64,000 nucleotides of DNA from Pseudoduganella buxea (lineage in GTDB: Bacteria; Pseudomonadota; Gammaproteobacteria; Burkholderiales; Burkholderiaceae_D). The translations under genes and the position numbers were made by a program. Where the stretch lies: positions 1 through 64,000 of the forward strand of contig NZ_WNKZ01000018.1 in the NCBI RefSeq assembly GCF_009720835.1. Reading direction: 5' to 3'. Below, piece by piece: positions 38,958-48,067 of the stretch; within the stretch, counting starts at the first letter, position 1, and each line of letters starts with the position of its first letter. The notes under the pieces are model-generated. The model searched no databases and was not told the DNA's origin. It saw only the letters and a program-made list of their open reading frames with translations.

Positions 38958-40661
38958 TCAGGCGGTGGCGTCGGTGTCCAGTGCCGTGGCCTTCGCAGCC
39001 TCGCGTGCCTTCAATTGGCGGTTCACGGCCGACAGCACGGCCTTGAACGAGGCGGTGACGATATTGCTGTCGATGCCGGCGCCGAACAGGGTCGGGCCAT
39101 TGTCCAGACGCAGTTCCACGTAGCAGGCGGCGCGGGCATTGGCGCCGTGGCCGATGGCGTGTTCGTGGTAGTCCATCAGCTTCACGTCCAGGCCCAGCGC
39201 GTCGACGAAGGCATCGATCGGGCCGTTGCCGCCGCCCTGCAGGGCCAGCGGCGCCTGGCGGTGCATCAGGCCGATATCGATCTGCACGGATTCGTCGGCG
39301 CTGCTGTCCTCGATCATCTTGTGCGACACGTAGGCATACGGCGACGTCTGGGCAAAATATTCCTTCTCGAAGATCTGATGGATGCCTTCGGACGTGATCT
39401 CCAGGCCTGTCTCGTCGGCCACGGCCTGCACGGCGCGCGAGAACTCGATCTGCAGGCGGCGCGGCAGCACCAGGCCATAGTCCTGCTCCAGCAGGTAGGC
39501 CATGCCGCCTTTGCCGGACTGGCTGTTCACGCGGATCACGGCGTCGTAGCTGCGGCCCAGGTCCTGCGGATCGATCGGCAGGTACGGAATCTCCCACAGC
39601 GCGTTCGGCTGCTGCTGGGCGAAGCCCTTCTTGATGGCATCCTGGTGCGAGCCGGAGAAGGCCGTGAAGACCAGGTCGCCCACATAGGGATGGCGCGGGT
39701 GCACGGGCAGCTGGTTGCATTCCTCGACGATCTTGCGCACGGAATCGATGTCCGAGAAGTCCAGGCCCGGATGCACGCCCTGCGTGTACAGGTTCAGTGC
39801 CAGGGTCACCAGGTCGACGTTGCCGGTGCGCTCGCCGTTACCGAACAGGCAGCCTTCGACCCGGTCGGCGCCCGCCATCACGGCCAGTTCGGCCGAGGCC
39901 ACGGCGGTGCCGCGGTCGTTATGCGGGTGCACGCTGATGATGAGGCTGTCGCGGCGTTCCAGCTTGCGCGACATCCATTCGATCTGGTCGGCATACACGT
40001 TCGGCGTGCTGCACTCCACCGTGGAAGGCAGGTTGATGATCATTTTCTTCTGCGGCGTGGGCTGCCAGATGGCCGTGACGGCGTCGCAGATATGCTTGGA
40101 AAAGTCCAGTTCCGTCGTCGAGAACGATTCGGGCGTGTATTCGAAGCCCCAGTCCGTTTCCGGGTGCCTGGCGATCAGTTCCTTGACGAGGACGGTGCCG
40201 GTGGTGGCGATCTGCGTGATCTCCTCGCGCGACATGCCGAACACCACCTTGCGGAACACGGGCGCCACGGAGTTGTACAGGTGGACGATGGCTTTCTTCG
40301 CGCCGGCGGCGGCCTGCACGGTGCGGCGGATCAGCTCTTCACGCGACTGCGTCAGCACGATGATGGTGACGTCTACCGGGATGCGGTCTTCCTCGATCAG
40401 CCGGCGCACGAAATCGAAATCGGTCTGCGACGCGGAGGGGAAGCCCACTTCGATTTCCTTCAGGCCCGTCTTGATCAAGAGGTCGAAGAAACGCAGCTTC
40501 TTCTCGATGCTCATCGGCTCGATCAGGGCCTGGTTGCCGTCGCGCAGGTCGGTGCTCATCCAGATCGGCGGCTTGGTGATCGTGTTGTTCGGCCAGGTGC
40601 GGTCGGACAGCTGGACGGGTGGGAAGGCGCGGTATTTGGCTGCCGGGTTCTGCAACATCAT
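38958..40661 (-). CDS. leuA: 2-isopropylmalate synthase LeuA (LeuA2 type)
   Basis: A protein of 567 residues from the ATG at 40661, which has AGGAG seven bases upstream; a 702-codon open frame extends further but its extra part is the control region. The DRE-TIM barrel opens [16 protein letters not shown] with the catalytic Arg-Asp, followed by the metal His pair [11 protein letters not shown] and [14 protein letters not shown]-terminal regulatory domain follows ([21 protein letters not shown]). Length and the [13 protein letters not shown]-terminus are of the longer LeuA2 class. It condenses acetyl-CoA with 2-ketoisovalerate in leucine synthesis and is usually inhibited by leucine. A Leu-rich leader upstream suggests attenuation. 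Confidence 0.95.
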   Translation of the reverse strand: MMLQNPAAKYRAFPPVQLSDRTWPNNTITKPPIWMSTDLRDGNQALIEPMSIEKKLRFFDLLIKTGLKEIEVGFPSASQTDFDFVRRLIEEDRIPVDVTIIVLTQSREELIRRTVQAAAGAKKAIVHLYNSVAPVFRKVVFGMSREEITQIATTGTVLVKELIARHPETDWGFEYTPESFSTTELDFSKHICDAVTAIWQPTPQKKMIINLPSTVECSTPNVYADQIEWMSRKLERRDSLIISVHPHNDRGTAVASAELAVMAGADRVEGCLFGNGERTGNVDLVTLALNLYTQGVHPGLDFSDIDSVRKIVEECNQLPVHPRHPYVGDLVFTAFSGSHQDAIKKGFAQQQPNALWEIPYLPIDPQDLGRSYDAVIRVNSQSGKGGMAYLLEQDYGLVLPRRLQIEFSRAVQAVADETGLEITSEGIHQIFEKEYFAQTSPYAYVSHKMIEDSSADESVQIDIGLMHRQAPLALQGGGNGPIDAFVDALGLDVKLMDYHEHAIGHGANARAACYVELRLDNGPTLFGAGIDSNIVTASFKAVLSAVNRQLKAREAAKATALDTDATA

Positions 40662-40698
40662 GGTGTACTCCTGGAATCTTGTAAGGAAAAGCGGGAAG

Positions 40699-40718
40699 GC
40701 GCGGGCCGCGGCCGGCGC
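40699..40718 (-). terminator. Weak candidate attenuator hairpin before leuA
   Basis: A 20-base near-perfect GC-rich inverted repeat lies between the leader ORF and leuA; on the minus strand it is followed by a T-rich stretch (CTTTTCCTT). The loop is tight and there is one mismatch, so this is only a candidate for the terminator half of an attenuator. Confidence 0.3.
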
Positions 40719-40954
40719 GTCATGTGGCGTCGGGCTGCCTGGTGGCCACGGGGCACTGGACCAGGCAACCGGTCGGTAGCGCCAGCGCTGGCGTGACAAT
40801 GGCAATGGCGGCGGATGCGGCGAAGGGACGATGGATGGCCGTGATGAGCATCGGTGCAATCTTTCCTGTTTTTCGAGGCGGTGCGGCTTGTGGCCGGCTT
40901 GGGTACAGCGTGGTGCGGCGGCTGTCACGTGCGACGCGCTGAGGGTAAAACGAA

Positions 40955-41038
40955 TCAGGCGCGTGCTAGTAGGCGCGTTGCCAGCGGTAGGCTGGCAAGC
41001 GATAGCAGGAAAGCAGATAGTTGCGGATGCGTGAACAT
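40955..41038 (-). CDS. Leu-rich 27-residue leader peptide of leuA (attenuation)
   Basis: An ORF of 27 codons plus stop on the leuA strand, ending about 290 bases before leuA. The peptide has eight Leu residues, five of them encoded by CTA, a rare codon in this GC-rich sequence, including a CTA-CTA pair near the end (residues 23-24). Such Leu runs just before leucine genes act as ribosome-stall sensors of charged tRNA-Leu. The ATG follows GGAG by only two bases, which is an unusually short spacing, and the predicted transcription start is nearly at the ATG, so translation might be leaderless. No comparative data are available here. Confidence 0.6.
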   Translation of the reverse strand: MFTHPQLSAFLLSLASLPLATRLLARA

Positions 41039-41044
41039 GACTCC

Positions 41045-41074
41045 AATGTAAGAGAAGCCCTTGCACACTGTCAA
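41045..41074 (-). promoter_or_regulatory. Sigma-70-type promoter for the leuA leader
   Basis: On the minus strand, TTGACA (41074-41069) and TACATT (41050-41045) are separated by 18 bases. The -35 is consensus. The predicted start would fall on or next to the leader ATG at 41038. Confidence 0.6.
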
Positions 41075-41100
41075 GCTATTTCGTCCGGCAAAAGTTGCCA

Positions 41101-41181
41101 AAAAAATGGGGACAGACCCCATTTTTCGAGAAATATTGCTCAGAAAATGGGGTCTGTCCCCATTTTCGGGGAAATATTGCT
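41101..41181. repeat. Paired AATGGGG(A/T)C(A/T)G(A/T)CCCCATT palindromes
   Basis: Two hairpin units: 41102-41126 (10-bp stem, loop ACAGA) and 41144-41166 (9-bp stem, loop TCTGT). The core of the second is the exact reverse complement of the core of the first, while each is followed by a direct copy of GAAATATTGCTC. They lie between the selD stop and the leuA promoter and may act as a terminator for selD. Confidence 0.7.
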
Positions 41182-41190
41182 CGCGGGCGG

Positions 41191-42240
41191 TCAGGCGTTC
41201 ACTTGCACGCGCGCGTCGCCGGCGCTCATGTTGCCGATGACGGCGGCGGCTTCGAAGCCTTCCCGGGCGAACAGGGCGAGCACGTCGGCGACGGCAGCGG
41301 GGTCGCAGGAGACCAGCAGGCCGCCCGAGGTTTGCGGGTCCGTCAGCAAGGTGTGCTGGGCCGGCGTGACGGCCGGGTCCAGGGTGACATCCTTGCCATA
41401 GGCGTCCCAGTTGCGCCCCGACGCGCCCGTGAAGTAGCCGTCGTGGGCCAGCTGCTCGACGCCGGGCAGCAGGGGAATCTGGGCCATCGACAGGTTCGCC
41501 GTCAGCTTGGCGCCCCGCGCCAGTTCCAGCAGGTGGCCCAGGAGGCCGAAGCCGGTCACGTCCGTCATCGCGTGCACGCCGGCCAGGTCGGCCAGGGCCT
41601 TGCCCGGTTTATTGAGCTTGGTGGTGTTGGCGATCATGGCGGCATAGCCTTCGTCGCCCAGCACGTTCTTCTTCAGCGCGGCCGACAGCACGCCCACACC
41701 CAGCGGTTTGCCCAGCACCAGCACGTCGCCGGCGCGGGCGTCGGCGTTCTTCTTGATCTTCGACGGATGCACCAGGCCCAGCACGACCAGGCCGTAGATC
41801 GGTTCGACCGAGTCGATGGTGTGACCGCCCGCGATGGGAATGCCCGCCTCGGCGCAGATCGATTCGCCGCCCTTGATGATCTGGCCGATGGTTTCCAGCG
41901 GCAGCTTGTTGACGGGCATGCCGACCAGGGCCAGCGCCATGATGGGCGTGCCGCCCATGGCATACACGTCCGAGATGGCGTTGGTGGCGGCGATGCGGCC
42001 GAAGTCGAAGGGATCGTCGACGATGGGCATGAAGAAGTCCGTCGTGGCGATCAGGGCCTGCTCGTCGTTGAGCAGGTAGACGGCCGCGTCGTCGGCCGTC
42101 TCGATACCGACCAGCAGTTCCTTCGGCACGGGAAAGCCATGGGAATTCTTCAGGATTTCGGACAGGACGCCGGGGGCGATCTTGCAGCCGCAGCCGCCGC
42201 CGTGGGAAAAGGAAGTCAGTTTGATCGGTTCAGTACTCAT
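41191..42240 (-). CDS. selD: Selenophosphate synthetase (SelD / SenC)
   Basis: A protein of 349 residues. The catalytic loop is GGCGCK with Cys17 and Lys20 at the same positions as in E. coli SelD; there is a Cys, not selenocysteine. ATP-binding AIRS-fold segments are clear (ATTDFFMPIVDDPFDFGRIA, the GGHTIDS region, TDVTGFGLLGHLLE, LTDPQTSGGLLVS). It makes selenophosphate from selenide and ATP. It lies 15 bp after senB on the same strand, the senB-senC arrangement of known selenoneine loci, so it is best seen as SenC here; it may also supply selenocysteine or selenouridine synthesis, for which no gene is in the window. The start has only a weak GAAAGAC site. Confidence 0.95.
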   Translation of the reverse strand: MSTEPIKLTSFSHGGGCGCKIAPGVLSEILKNSHGFPVPKELLVGIETADDAAVYLLNDEQALIATTDFFMPIVDDPFDFGRIAATNAISDVYAMGGTPIMALALVGMPVNKLPLETIGQIIKGGESICAEAGIPIAGGHTIDSVEPIYGLVVLGLVHPSKIKKNADARAGDVLVLGKPLGVGVLSAALKKNVLGDEGYAAMIANTTKLNKPGKALADLAGVHAMTDVTGFGLLGHLLELARGAKLTANLSMAQIPLLPGVEQLAHDGYFTGASGRNWDAYGKDVTLDPAVTPAQHTLLTDPQTSGGLLVSCDPAAVADVLALFAREGFEAAAVIGNMSAGDARVQVNA

Positions 42241-42255
42241 GATGTCTTTCGAATA

Positions 42256-43233
42256 TTACGTGCGGTGAATCAGCAGATTATCCACCAGTTCCAGCAATGC
42301 TGCCTGCTCGGTGGCCGGTGCGAACAGGGGCGCGCGCGTCGCGCACTGGCGCCGCAGCAGTGCGTGGAAGGCCGGATCGGCGATGCTGCGCTCGATCAGC
42401 CGGGCCAGTGCGGGCGCGTCGCCCAGGGGGAAATAGCCGGCATAGTCCCCGCCCAGCATGCCCCGGTTGCCGGAAACGTCGCTGGCCAGCACGGGTACGC
42501 CGCAGGTGACGGCTTCGATGATGACGTTGGCGCCGCCTTCCATGCGCGAGCAGATCGCCATCGCATGGCAGCGCCGCAGCCGTTGACGCGCCGTGGCACG
42601 GGGCAGGGCGCCCAGCCACCGGTAGCGCGGCACGTCGGCCTGCGTCGCCAGGGCCAGCTCGCCCAATGCCGGATCGAGGGCGCCGCCGATGTGCAGCAGC
42701 CGTGCGCGCGGCGCCGTCACGAGGGCGGCGGCCCGCATGAAGGTGGCCGGGTCCTTTTCGTCGCGCAGGTGGCCGACCATGACGACATCCGCATGGCGGC
42801 GCGGCGCGCTCCACGGCCGCAGCGCCGGCGCGGACTGGTGGATGACGCAGGCCTTGCCGTGCAGTTCAGCCGGCAGCTCGGCCAGGCCGGCGGCCTGCAA
42901 CAGCACCAGCCGCGTCGCATGGCGCAGCGAAGCCTGCGCGGCGGGATCGTGGTGGATGTCGCGATACAGGTCGGTACCGGTCAGCAGCAGCACGGCGGGC
43001 CGGTCGGGGTAGGTGGCGCGAAAGGCGTCCAGCGAATCGGCCGAGCGGCGTGCGTGCAGCGCCACCAGCAGGTCGGGCGCCGGCCCGTTCCCATCGGGTC
43101 GCCATTGCCTGGCGATGGCAACGCGATAACGACCTCGCAGGAAGCGCGCCCAACGCGCCGCCGTCTGCCAGTTGCCGTTGTTGGCGTCGGCCAGGGCGGG
43201 ACTGATAATGCACAGGTAGGGCCGGTTCGCCAT
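42256..43233 (-). CDS. senB: Selenosugar synthase SenB (glycosyltransferase fold)
   Basis: A protein of 325 residues from the ATG at 43233. It has a GT-B layout of the TIGR04348-type group: an N-terminal CIISPALADANNGNWQTAARW with an Asn-rich nucleotide pocket, PDLLVALHARRSADS, a linker, then VVMVGHLRDEKDPATFMRAAAL and the C-terminal donor-binding MEGGANVIIEAVTCGVPVLASD. In characterised selenoneine clusters SenB uses selenophosphate and a UDP-sugar to form a selenosugar. It lies between senC and senA, and is divergent from senA with only 39 bp between start codons. The longer upstream frame has no start with a ribosome site. Function by homology and context; strong. Confidence 0.9.
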   Translation of the reverse strand: MANRPYLCIISPALADANNGNWQTAARWARFLRGRYRVAIARQWRPDGNGPAPDLLVALHARRSADSLDAFRATYPDRPAVLLLTGTDLYRDIHHDPAAQASLRHATRLVLLQAAGLAELPAELHGKACVIHQSAPALRPWSAPRRHADVVMVGHLRDEKDPATFMRAAALVTAPRARLLHIGGALDPALGELALATQADVPRYRWLGALPRATARQRLRRCHAMAICSRMEGGANVIIEAVTCGVPVLASDVSGNRGMLGGDYAGYFPLGDAPALARLIERSIADPAFHALLRRQCATRAPLFAPATEQAALLELVDNLLIHRT

Positions 43234-43272
43234 CAAGCGGCTACAATCGTGGTCATTGCTACAAAGTGCCTT
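43234..43272. promoter_or_regulatory. 39-bp divergent senA/senB control region
   Basis: Only 39 bases separate the two start codons. Two direct copies of GCTACAA (43240-43246 and 43258-43264, 18 bases apart) lie in it. A TACAAT at 43242-43247 could be a -10 element for senA, though no good -35 is seen. A shared regulator or overlapping promoters are likely. Confidence 0.45.
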
Positions 43273-44475
43273 ATGAATTCCATCACCGCCTCGTTCCGTT
43301 ACGCCCGCACCCAGCAGCTTGCCGAAGCGCTGGAGAACGCGCGCCATTATACGCTCGGCCTGTTCGACGGCTATGCCGCCGCCGGCCTCGACAACCTGCG
43401 CAATGTGCCGTACCTGCCCGTCATCAACCCGCCCCTGTGGGAGCTGGGCCACACGGCCTGGTTCGCCGAATGGTTCGTGCTGCGCGAGGCGCTCTCCAGC
43501 CACCCGGCCGACGCCCAGTTCACGTCGATGCTGAGCAAGGGCGACGACTGGTTCGATTCGAACCTGGTGCCCCACCGCAGCCGCTGGAGCCTGGACCTGC
43601 CCAGCACGGGCGGCGTGAAGACCTACTGCCACGAAGTGCTGGACCGGGTGCTGGACAAGCTGGGGCGCGAGCCGAACACGGACGAGGCGCTGTATCCCTA
43701 CCGCCTGGTGCTGGCCCACGAGGACATGCACGGCGAAGCCTTCCTGTACACCTTGCAGACCCTGGGCCTGCAGGCGCCGCCTCACCTGGCGCGCGACGAG
43801 CCGGCCCTGGTGGCGCCGGGCGAACTGGGTTTTCCTGGCGGGACCATCCAGATGGGCTGCGGCGAAGCGGCCGGCGGCTTCGTGTTCGATAACGAGAAGG
43901 GCGGCCACGCCGTATATGTGGCGCCGTTCCGCATGGATGGCGCCCTGGTGACGAACGCCCAGTATGCCGACTTCGTCGCCGACGGCGGCTACGACAAGCG
44001 CCAGTTCTGGAGCAATGCCGGCGCGGCCTGGCTGATGCGCCAGGAACGTTCGGCGCCGCGCTACTGGCACCGCGACGGCAGCCAGTGGCTGACGGTGCGC
44101 TTCGGCCAGCCGGCCACCCTGGCGCCGCACGAGCCGGTCCGCCACGTCAACCTGTACGAAGCGCAGGCCTATTGCGCGTGGGCCGAGCGGCGCCTGCCGA
44201 CGGAAGCGGAGTGGGAGTACGCGGCGCAGTACGGCCACCCGGCGTTCCGCTGGGGGCAGCTGTGGGAATGGACGGCGTCGCCGTTCGAGCCCTATCCCGG
44301 TTTCGCGCCGGACCGCTACCGTGAATACTCGCAGCCGTGGTTCGGCAGCCACCAGGTGCTGCGGGGCGCGTCGAGCGCGACGCCGACGCGCCTGCGTTCG
44401 CCCAAGTTCCGTAACTTCTACATGCCTGAGCGGGACGATATCTTCTGCGGTTTTCGCACCTGCGCCTGGAAGTAA
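43273..44475 (+). CDS. senA: Selenoneine synthase SenA (EgtB-like)
   Basis: A protein of 400 residues. The ATG at 43273 (MNSITASFRYAR) is chosen because the protein then matches the family N-terminus; the longer frame has no meaningful extension. The iron triad is His60 (LGHTAWFAEW) and His149/His153 (LAHEDMHGEA), the EgtB pattern but in a HEDMH context that separates it from the EgtB at 34138 (HEQQH). The formylglycine-generating-like domain is present (RRLPTEAEWEYAAQYG, LWEWTASPFEPYPGF). By published SenABC chemistry it joins hercynine with the selenosugar to give selenoneine. It is divergent from senB-senC and needs hercynine from EgtD. It is convergent with the S9 peptidase. Confidence 0.9.
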   Translation: MNSITASFRYARTQQLAEALENARHYTLGLFDGYAAAGLDNLRNVPYLPVINPPLWELGHTAWFAEWFVLREALSSHPADAQFTSMLSKGDDWFDSNLVPHRSRWSLDLPSTGGVKTYCHEVLDRVLDKLGREPNTDEALYPYRLVLAHEDMHGEAFLYTLQTLGLQAPPHLARDEPALVAPGELGFPGGTIQMGCGEAAGGFVFDNEKGGHAVYVAPFRMDGALVTNAQYADFVADGGYDKRQFWSNAGAAWLMRQERSAPRYWHRDGSQWLTVRFGQPATLAPHEPVRHVNLYEAQAYCAWAERRLPTEAEWEYAAQYGHPAFRWGQLWEWTASPFEPYPGFAPDRYREYSQPWFGSHQVLRGASSATPTRLRSPKFRNFYMPERDDIFCGFRTCAWK

Positions 44476-44526
44476 GCCAGGGCCCGCCATGGCCTGACGT
44501 GCACGACCGTCCTGGCGCAGCGGTAG

Positions 44527-44550
44527 AAAAAACGGCCGCGCAAGGCGGCC
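44527..44550 (-). terminator. Rho-independent terminator for the S9 peptidase gene
   Basis: GGCCGC (44534-44539) and GCGGCC (44545-44550) form a stem with a 5-base loop; on the minus strand it is followed by a run of six T. It lies 17 bp after the peptidase stop. Confidence 0.75.
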
Positions 44551-44566
44551 ATCGTAGCTGGCGGAT

Positions 44567-46633
44567 TTACTTCTTCAGGTGCTCATCCAGCCAGCCCAGC
44601 ACCGTGTGGTGCCACAGGATCGAATTGGCCGGTTTCAGCACCCAGTGGTTCTCGTCCGGGAACACCAGGAGCTTGGATTTGATGCCTTGCCGCTGCAGGG
44701 CGCTGAAGGTGCCCAGGGCCTGCGCGGTGGGGATGCGGAAGTCCAGGTCGCCCTGGATCACCAGCATCGGCGTCTTCCAGTTCTTCACGTGGTGCACCGG
44801 GTTGAACTTCTCGTAGCCTTCCGGATTGTCGTAATAGGTGCCGCCGTTCTCCCACTCCGTGAACCACAGTTCCTCGGTCGAGTAGGCCATGCCGCGCTGG
44901 TCGAACACGCCGTCATGGTTGACGATGCACTTGAAGCCGTCGCTCCATTTGCCCTCGATCCAGTTCATCATGTAGCCGCCGTAGGACGCACCCAGCGCGC
45001 AGGCGTTGGCCGTGTCCAGCCATGGGAACTTCTCGCCGGCGGCGGCCAGGCCCTTCTTCAGGTCTTCCAGCGGCTTGCCGCCCCAATCGCCGCTGATCGA
45101 ATCCGTGAAGGCCTGGCCGTAGCCGGTCGAGCCGTGGAAATCGATGAAGACGGTGGCGTAGCCGGCGCCGGCATACACCTGCGGGTTCCAGCGGTAGCTC
45201 CACGAATTGCCGAAGCTGCCCTGCGGGCCGCCGTGCACGAGGAAGGCCACCGGATACTTCTGGCCCGGCTGGGCGTTCCACGGCTTCATCACGTGGCCAT
45301 ATACCGTGTCGCCGTTGGCGCCCTTGAAGGAGAACTGCTCGTACTGGCCCATGCGCACGTCGGCCAGGCGGGCCGCGTTCAAGGTCGTCAGCGGTGCCGG
45401 CTTCTGCTCCGAGCTGGCGTTGGCCGGCAGCTTGTACAACTGGGCGCCGCCCGACAAGGTGGCGTGCGCGATCACGGTGGTGTCGCGGCGCGTGTCGAAG
45501 TCCGCCACGTAGCCCTGGCCCGTCAGCGCGGTGACCTTGCCGCTGGCTGCGTCCAGCGCGAACAGGCGGTGCTGGCCGACGTCGTCGGCATTGGCCAGCA
45601 AGGCGCGGCCGTCGGCGCGCCAGCGGTAGTCGGCGATGGAACGGTCCCAGCCCTCGGCCAGTACGCGCTTCCTGCCGCTGGCGACATCCTGCAGCACCAG
45701 GTGAAAGCGGTCCGCCTCGAAGCCGGGGCGCTTCATCGCCAGGTAGGCCAGGGTCTTGCCGTCCGGGGAAAACTGCGGCTTGGTGTCCCAGGCCGGATTG
45801 TCGCTGGTCAGGTTGCGCGGTGCGGCGCCGCCGGCGGCGGGCACGTCGTACAGGTCGAAGTTGGTCGACCATGCCTCCGTCCTGCCCGCCACGCGCACGG
45901 CAAAGACGACACGCTGGCCATCCGGGCTGAAAGTGTATTCGCCGCGGTCGCCGAAGGGCTTGGACGTGACGTCGCCGTCGAGCGTGCCGGACAGGCTGAC
46001 CGGGTCCTTGCCGGCCTTGCCGGCAGCGTCGAGCGGCAAGGTGTACAGCACGTTGCGGCGGCCGTCGTTCCACGTATCCCAGTGGCGCACGAACAGCTGG
46101 TCGTATACCTTGCCGGTGGCCTTGTTCTTCTCCTGCTCGTCGCCGCGCTTCTTGCTGCAGGCCAGGTCGGCGCAGTCGCGGAACACGGCCAGCGTGACGG
46201 CGATGCGGTCGCCCTTGGGCGAGACGCGGAAGCTGTCCACGCCCAGCGGCAGGTCGGTGACGCGGCTCGCCTCGCCGCCATGGGCGGGCAGGCGCCACAC
46301 CTGGCTGGAACCGGAGCGGCTGGACAGGAAGTAGATGGCGTCGCCGCTGGCCGACCATTCCGGATCGGCGGCGCTGGCGTCGTGCGACGTCAGCTGCTGG
46401 GGCACCGGCCTGGGGGCGCGCAGGTCGATCATCCACAGCTGCGTATTGCCGCGGTTCTTGTCCATGTTCGTGCTGCGCACCGTGTAGACGACGCGGGCCG
46501 CGTCGGGCGACAGCGAGGGGCTGCCGACGCGGTCCATGCTGGCGAGGTCTTCGACGGTCAGGCCGCGCGGCGCGGCGTTTGCACTGGTGGCCGCGGCAAG
46601 CGCGGCGCCTATTACCAGCAGGCGTAAGGTCAT
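44567..46633 (-). CDS. S9 prolyl-oligopeptidase family peptidase, secreted
   Basis: A protein of 688 residues with a signal peptide (LLVIGAALAAATSANA). The N-terminal part is a WD40-like beta propeller (residues about 25-420), rich in SPDG-type turns (SPDAARVVYTV, SPDGQRVVF, SPDGKTLAYL). The C-terminal alpha/beta hydrolase has the nucleophile Ser in GASYGGYMMN, an Asp in VIQGDLDFRIP and the His in PDENHWVLKP. Acylaminoacyl peptidase-like enzymes of this type cut short peptides. The location after the signal suggests the periplasm. The gene converges with senA and has its own terminator; no operon partner. Confidence 0.92.
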   Translation of the reverse strand: MTLRLLVIGAALAAATSANAAPRGLTVEDLASMDRVGSPSLSPDAARVVYTVRSTNMDKNRGNTQLWMIDLRAPRPVPQQLTSHDASAADPEWSASGDAIYFLSSRSGSSQVWRLPAHGGEASRVTDLPLGVDSFRVSPKGDRIAVTLAVFRDCADLACSKKRGDEQEKNKATGKVYDQLFVRHWDTWNDGRRNVLYTLPLDAAGKAGKDPVSLSGTLDGDVTSKPFGDRGEYTFSPDGQRVVFAVRVAGRTEAWSTNFDLYDVPAAGGAAPRNLTSDNPAWDTKPQFSPDGKTLAYLAMKRPGFEADRFHLVLQDVASGRKRVLAEGWDRSIADYRWRADGRALLANADDVGQHRLFALDAASGKVTALTGQGYVADFDTRRDTTVIAHATLSGGAQLYKLPANASSEQKPAPLTTLNAARLADVRMGQYEQFSFKGANGDTVYGHVMKPWNAQPGQKYPVAFLVHGGPQGSFGNSWSYRWNPQVYAGAGYATVFIDFHGSTGYGQAFTDSISGDWGGKPLEDLKKGLAAAGEKFPWLDTANACALGASYGGYMMNWIEGKWSDGFKCIVNHDGVFDQRGMAYSTEELWFTEWENGGTYYDNPEGYEKFNPVHHVKNWKTPMLVIQGDLDFRIPTAQALGTFSALQRQGIKSKLLVFPDENHWVLKPANSILWHHTVLGWLDEHLKK

Positions 46634-46719
46634 TCGGTTCTCCGGTCATGAATAGGACGACCGGCGCGCGCCGGTCAGGCGCGCATTTTAGCAAGCGGGC
46701 GCGGCGAGCGGCCGATTGT

Positions 46720-47817
46720 TCAGGGGCCGAACGGCACCTCGTCCAGCGACACCGGTTCGACGATGGGCGCGCCACGCCGCCGGGCCCGCAGCCGCGCCGA
46801 CATTTCATAGGCCGCCTTGCGCACACGGTTGACGGCGCCCAGCGGACGGTGCACGGCCAGGCCATGCCACGGGCTGAAACTCATTCCTTCGTCGATGGCG
46901 GCGGACAGGGCCTCGCTCCAGCCTGCCTGCGGCGGCGCCACCAGGCGCGCCACCGGCATGAAGGGGCTGACGCTTTCCGGCCACTCGGCGGCGGCGTTCT
47001 CGATCGGCATTTCCTCGATATTCGTGCACAGCTGCACGCGCAGCTCCCACTCGCCGCCCTGCTGGGCAAAGTAGTCGCACACGGCCTGGCGCAGCGCATC
47101 GGGCGTGCCCTTGACGTCAACAGGTTCGCCGTGCAGCCGGGTCAGGCCGGTGGCGACGGGCGCCAGCGACACCTTCGCCATGTACGGCCCGAACAGGATG
47201 GCGGTCTGGCTGTAGTAGGTCTCGCCCAGCGGATTGGTGGCGGGGTGGCCGCCCATGCCCTTGAGCGCGGCGCTTTCGGTACCGGCTTTCTCCAGCAGGC
47301 CCTCGGCCTTGCGCAGCGCGGCGGACAGCACTTCCTTCAGCGCGGGCGCCTTGTCGGTGGTGGCAGCCAGCAGTTGCAGGCCGCCCAGGAAGGCTTTCGG
47401 GCCGGCGTTCAGGAAGGTGGTGCTGTTGACGAGCACGAAGTCCTGGGTGCTGTCGTTCTCGCTGCCGGGCAGGCGCTCGCCACGCACGCCGAGCACCTTC
47501 AGCGCCATGCCGCGCGGCGTGGAGACGCTGTCGGCCAGCACGTCGCCTGGCGTGGTCGACAGCCGCATGATGACGGGGTAGGTGCCGGGCTGGCCGAACA
47601 GGCCCTGCGCCAGGCTGCGCGGCAGGCCGGGCAGCACGCGAAGCTCACCCCGCAGCAGGCCGTGGCTCTTCGCGTGGACGCTGCGCAGGGGCTTGCCGCT
47701 GTCGCGGAACGTGGTGTCGGCGATGCCGTGCAAGGTGTCGAGCAGCTCGGACTGGGTATCGCCTTCGCCCTCTTCGGGAAACTCGAAGCGGGGGTCGTAT
47801 TCGATGGGGACGTGCAT
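46720..47817 (-). CDS. Catalase-fold family protein
   Basis: A protein of 365 residues from the ATG at 47817 (MHVPIEYDPRFEF), with AAGGAAG about seven bases upstream; a longer frame to 48108 covers the terminator of gdhA and is not used. It shows the catalase core in a short form: a catalytic-type His in SVHAKSHGLLRG, VIMRLSTTPGDVLADS, PRGMALKVLGV and DFVLVNSTTFLNAGPKAF. Usual catalases are about 480 residues or more; this is the smaller catalase-related type whose activity is variable. The heme-ligand Tyr cannot be placed with confidence. No signal peptide is seen. It follows gdhA, with the gdhA terminator between. Confidence 0.8.
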   Translation of the reverse strand: MHVPIEYDPRFEFPEEGEGDTQSELLDTLHGIADTTFRDSGKPLRSVHAKSHGLLRGELRVLPGLPRSLAQGLFGQPGTYPVIMRLSTTPGDVLADSVSTPRGMALKVLGVRGERLPGSENDSTQDFVLVNSTTFLNAGPKAFLGGLQLLAATTDKAPALKEVLSAALRKAEGLLEKAGTESAALKGMGGHPATNPLGETYYSQTAILFGPYMAKVSLAPVATGLTRLHGEPVDVKGTPDALRQAVCDYFAQQGGEWELRVQLCTNIEEMPIENAAAEWPESVSPFMPVARLVAPPQAGWSEALSAAIDEGMSFSPWHGLAVHRPLGAVNRVRKAAYEMSARLRARRRGAPIVEPVSLDEVPFGP

Positions 47818-47909
47818 GGCGCTTCCTTGGCTGGTCGAAGATGACTGATTGTCGATCAGGCAAGGCGGCGATGTCTGTGGGTTGGCCCACAATGCCGGCG
47901 CGTGGTCGC

Positions 47910-47947
47910 AAAAAAAAAGCGCGGCAGCGAGTTGCTCGCTGTCGCGC
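47910..47947 (-). terminator. Rho-independent terminator downstream of gdhA
   Basis: A 13-bp stem (one G-U pair) at 47919-47931 and 47935-47947 with a three-base loop; on the minus strand it is followed by nine T residues (47918-47910). It lies 120 bp after the gdhA stop. Confidence 0.85.
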
Positions 47948-48067
47948 CCGTCTCCTCCGTGGTGGCCGCTCGGGGGCGGCCGCTCTTCTTCTGCGAGGAA
48001 TCTGCCGAGGCTGTTCCGGAACCATCCGGGACAGTCCCCGAAAAGTCGGAACGGTTCCGGATTTTTC

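Noticed and set aside
41191..42240. Selenocysteine in SelD
   Set aside because: The catalytic position reads as Cys and no in-frame TGA is present.
41095..43272. N-terminal extension of the senA frame
   Set aside because: It runs antisense over senB and selD and lacks a start with a ribosome site; homology begins at 43273.
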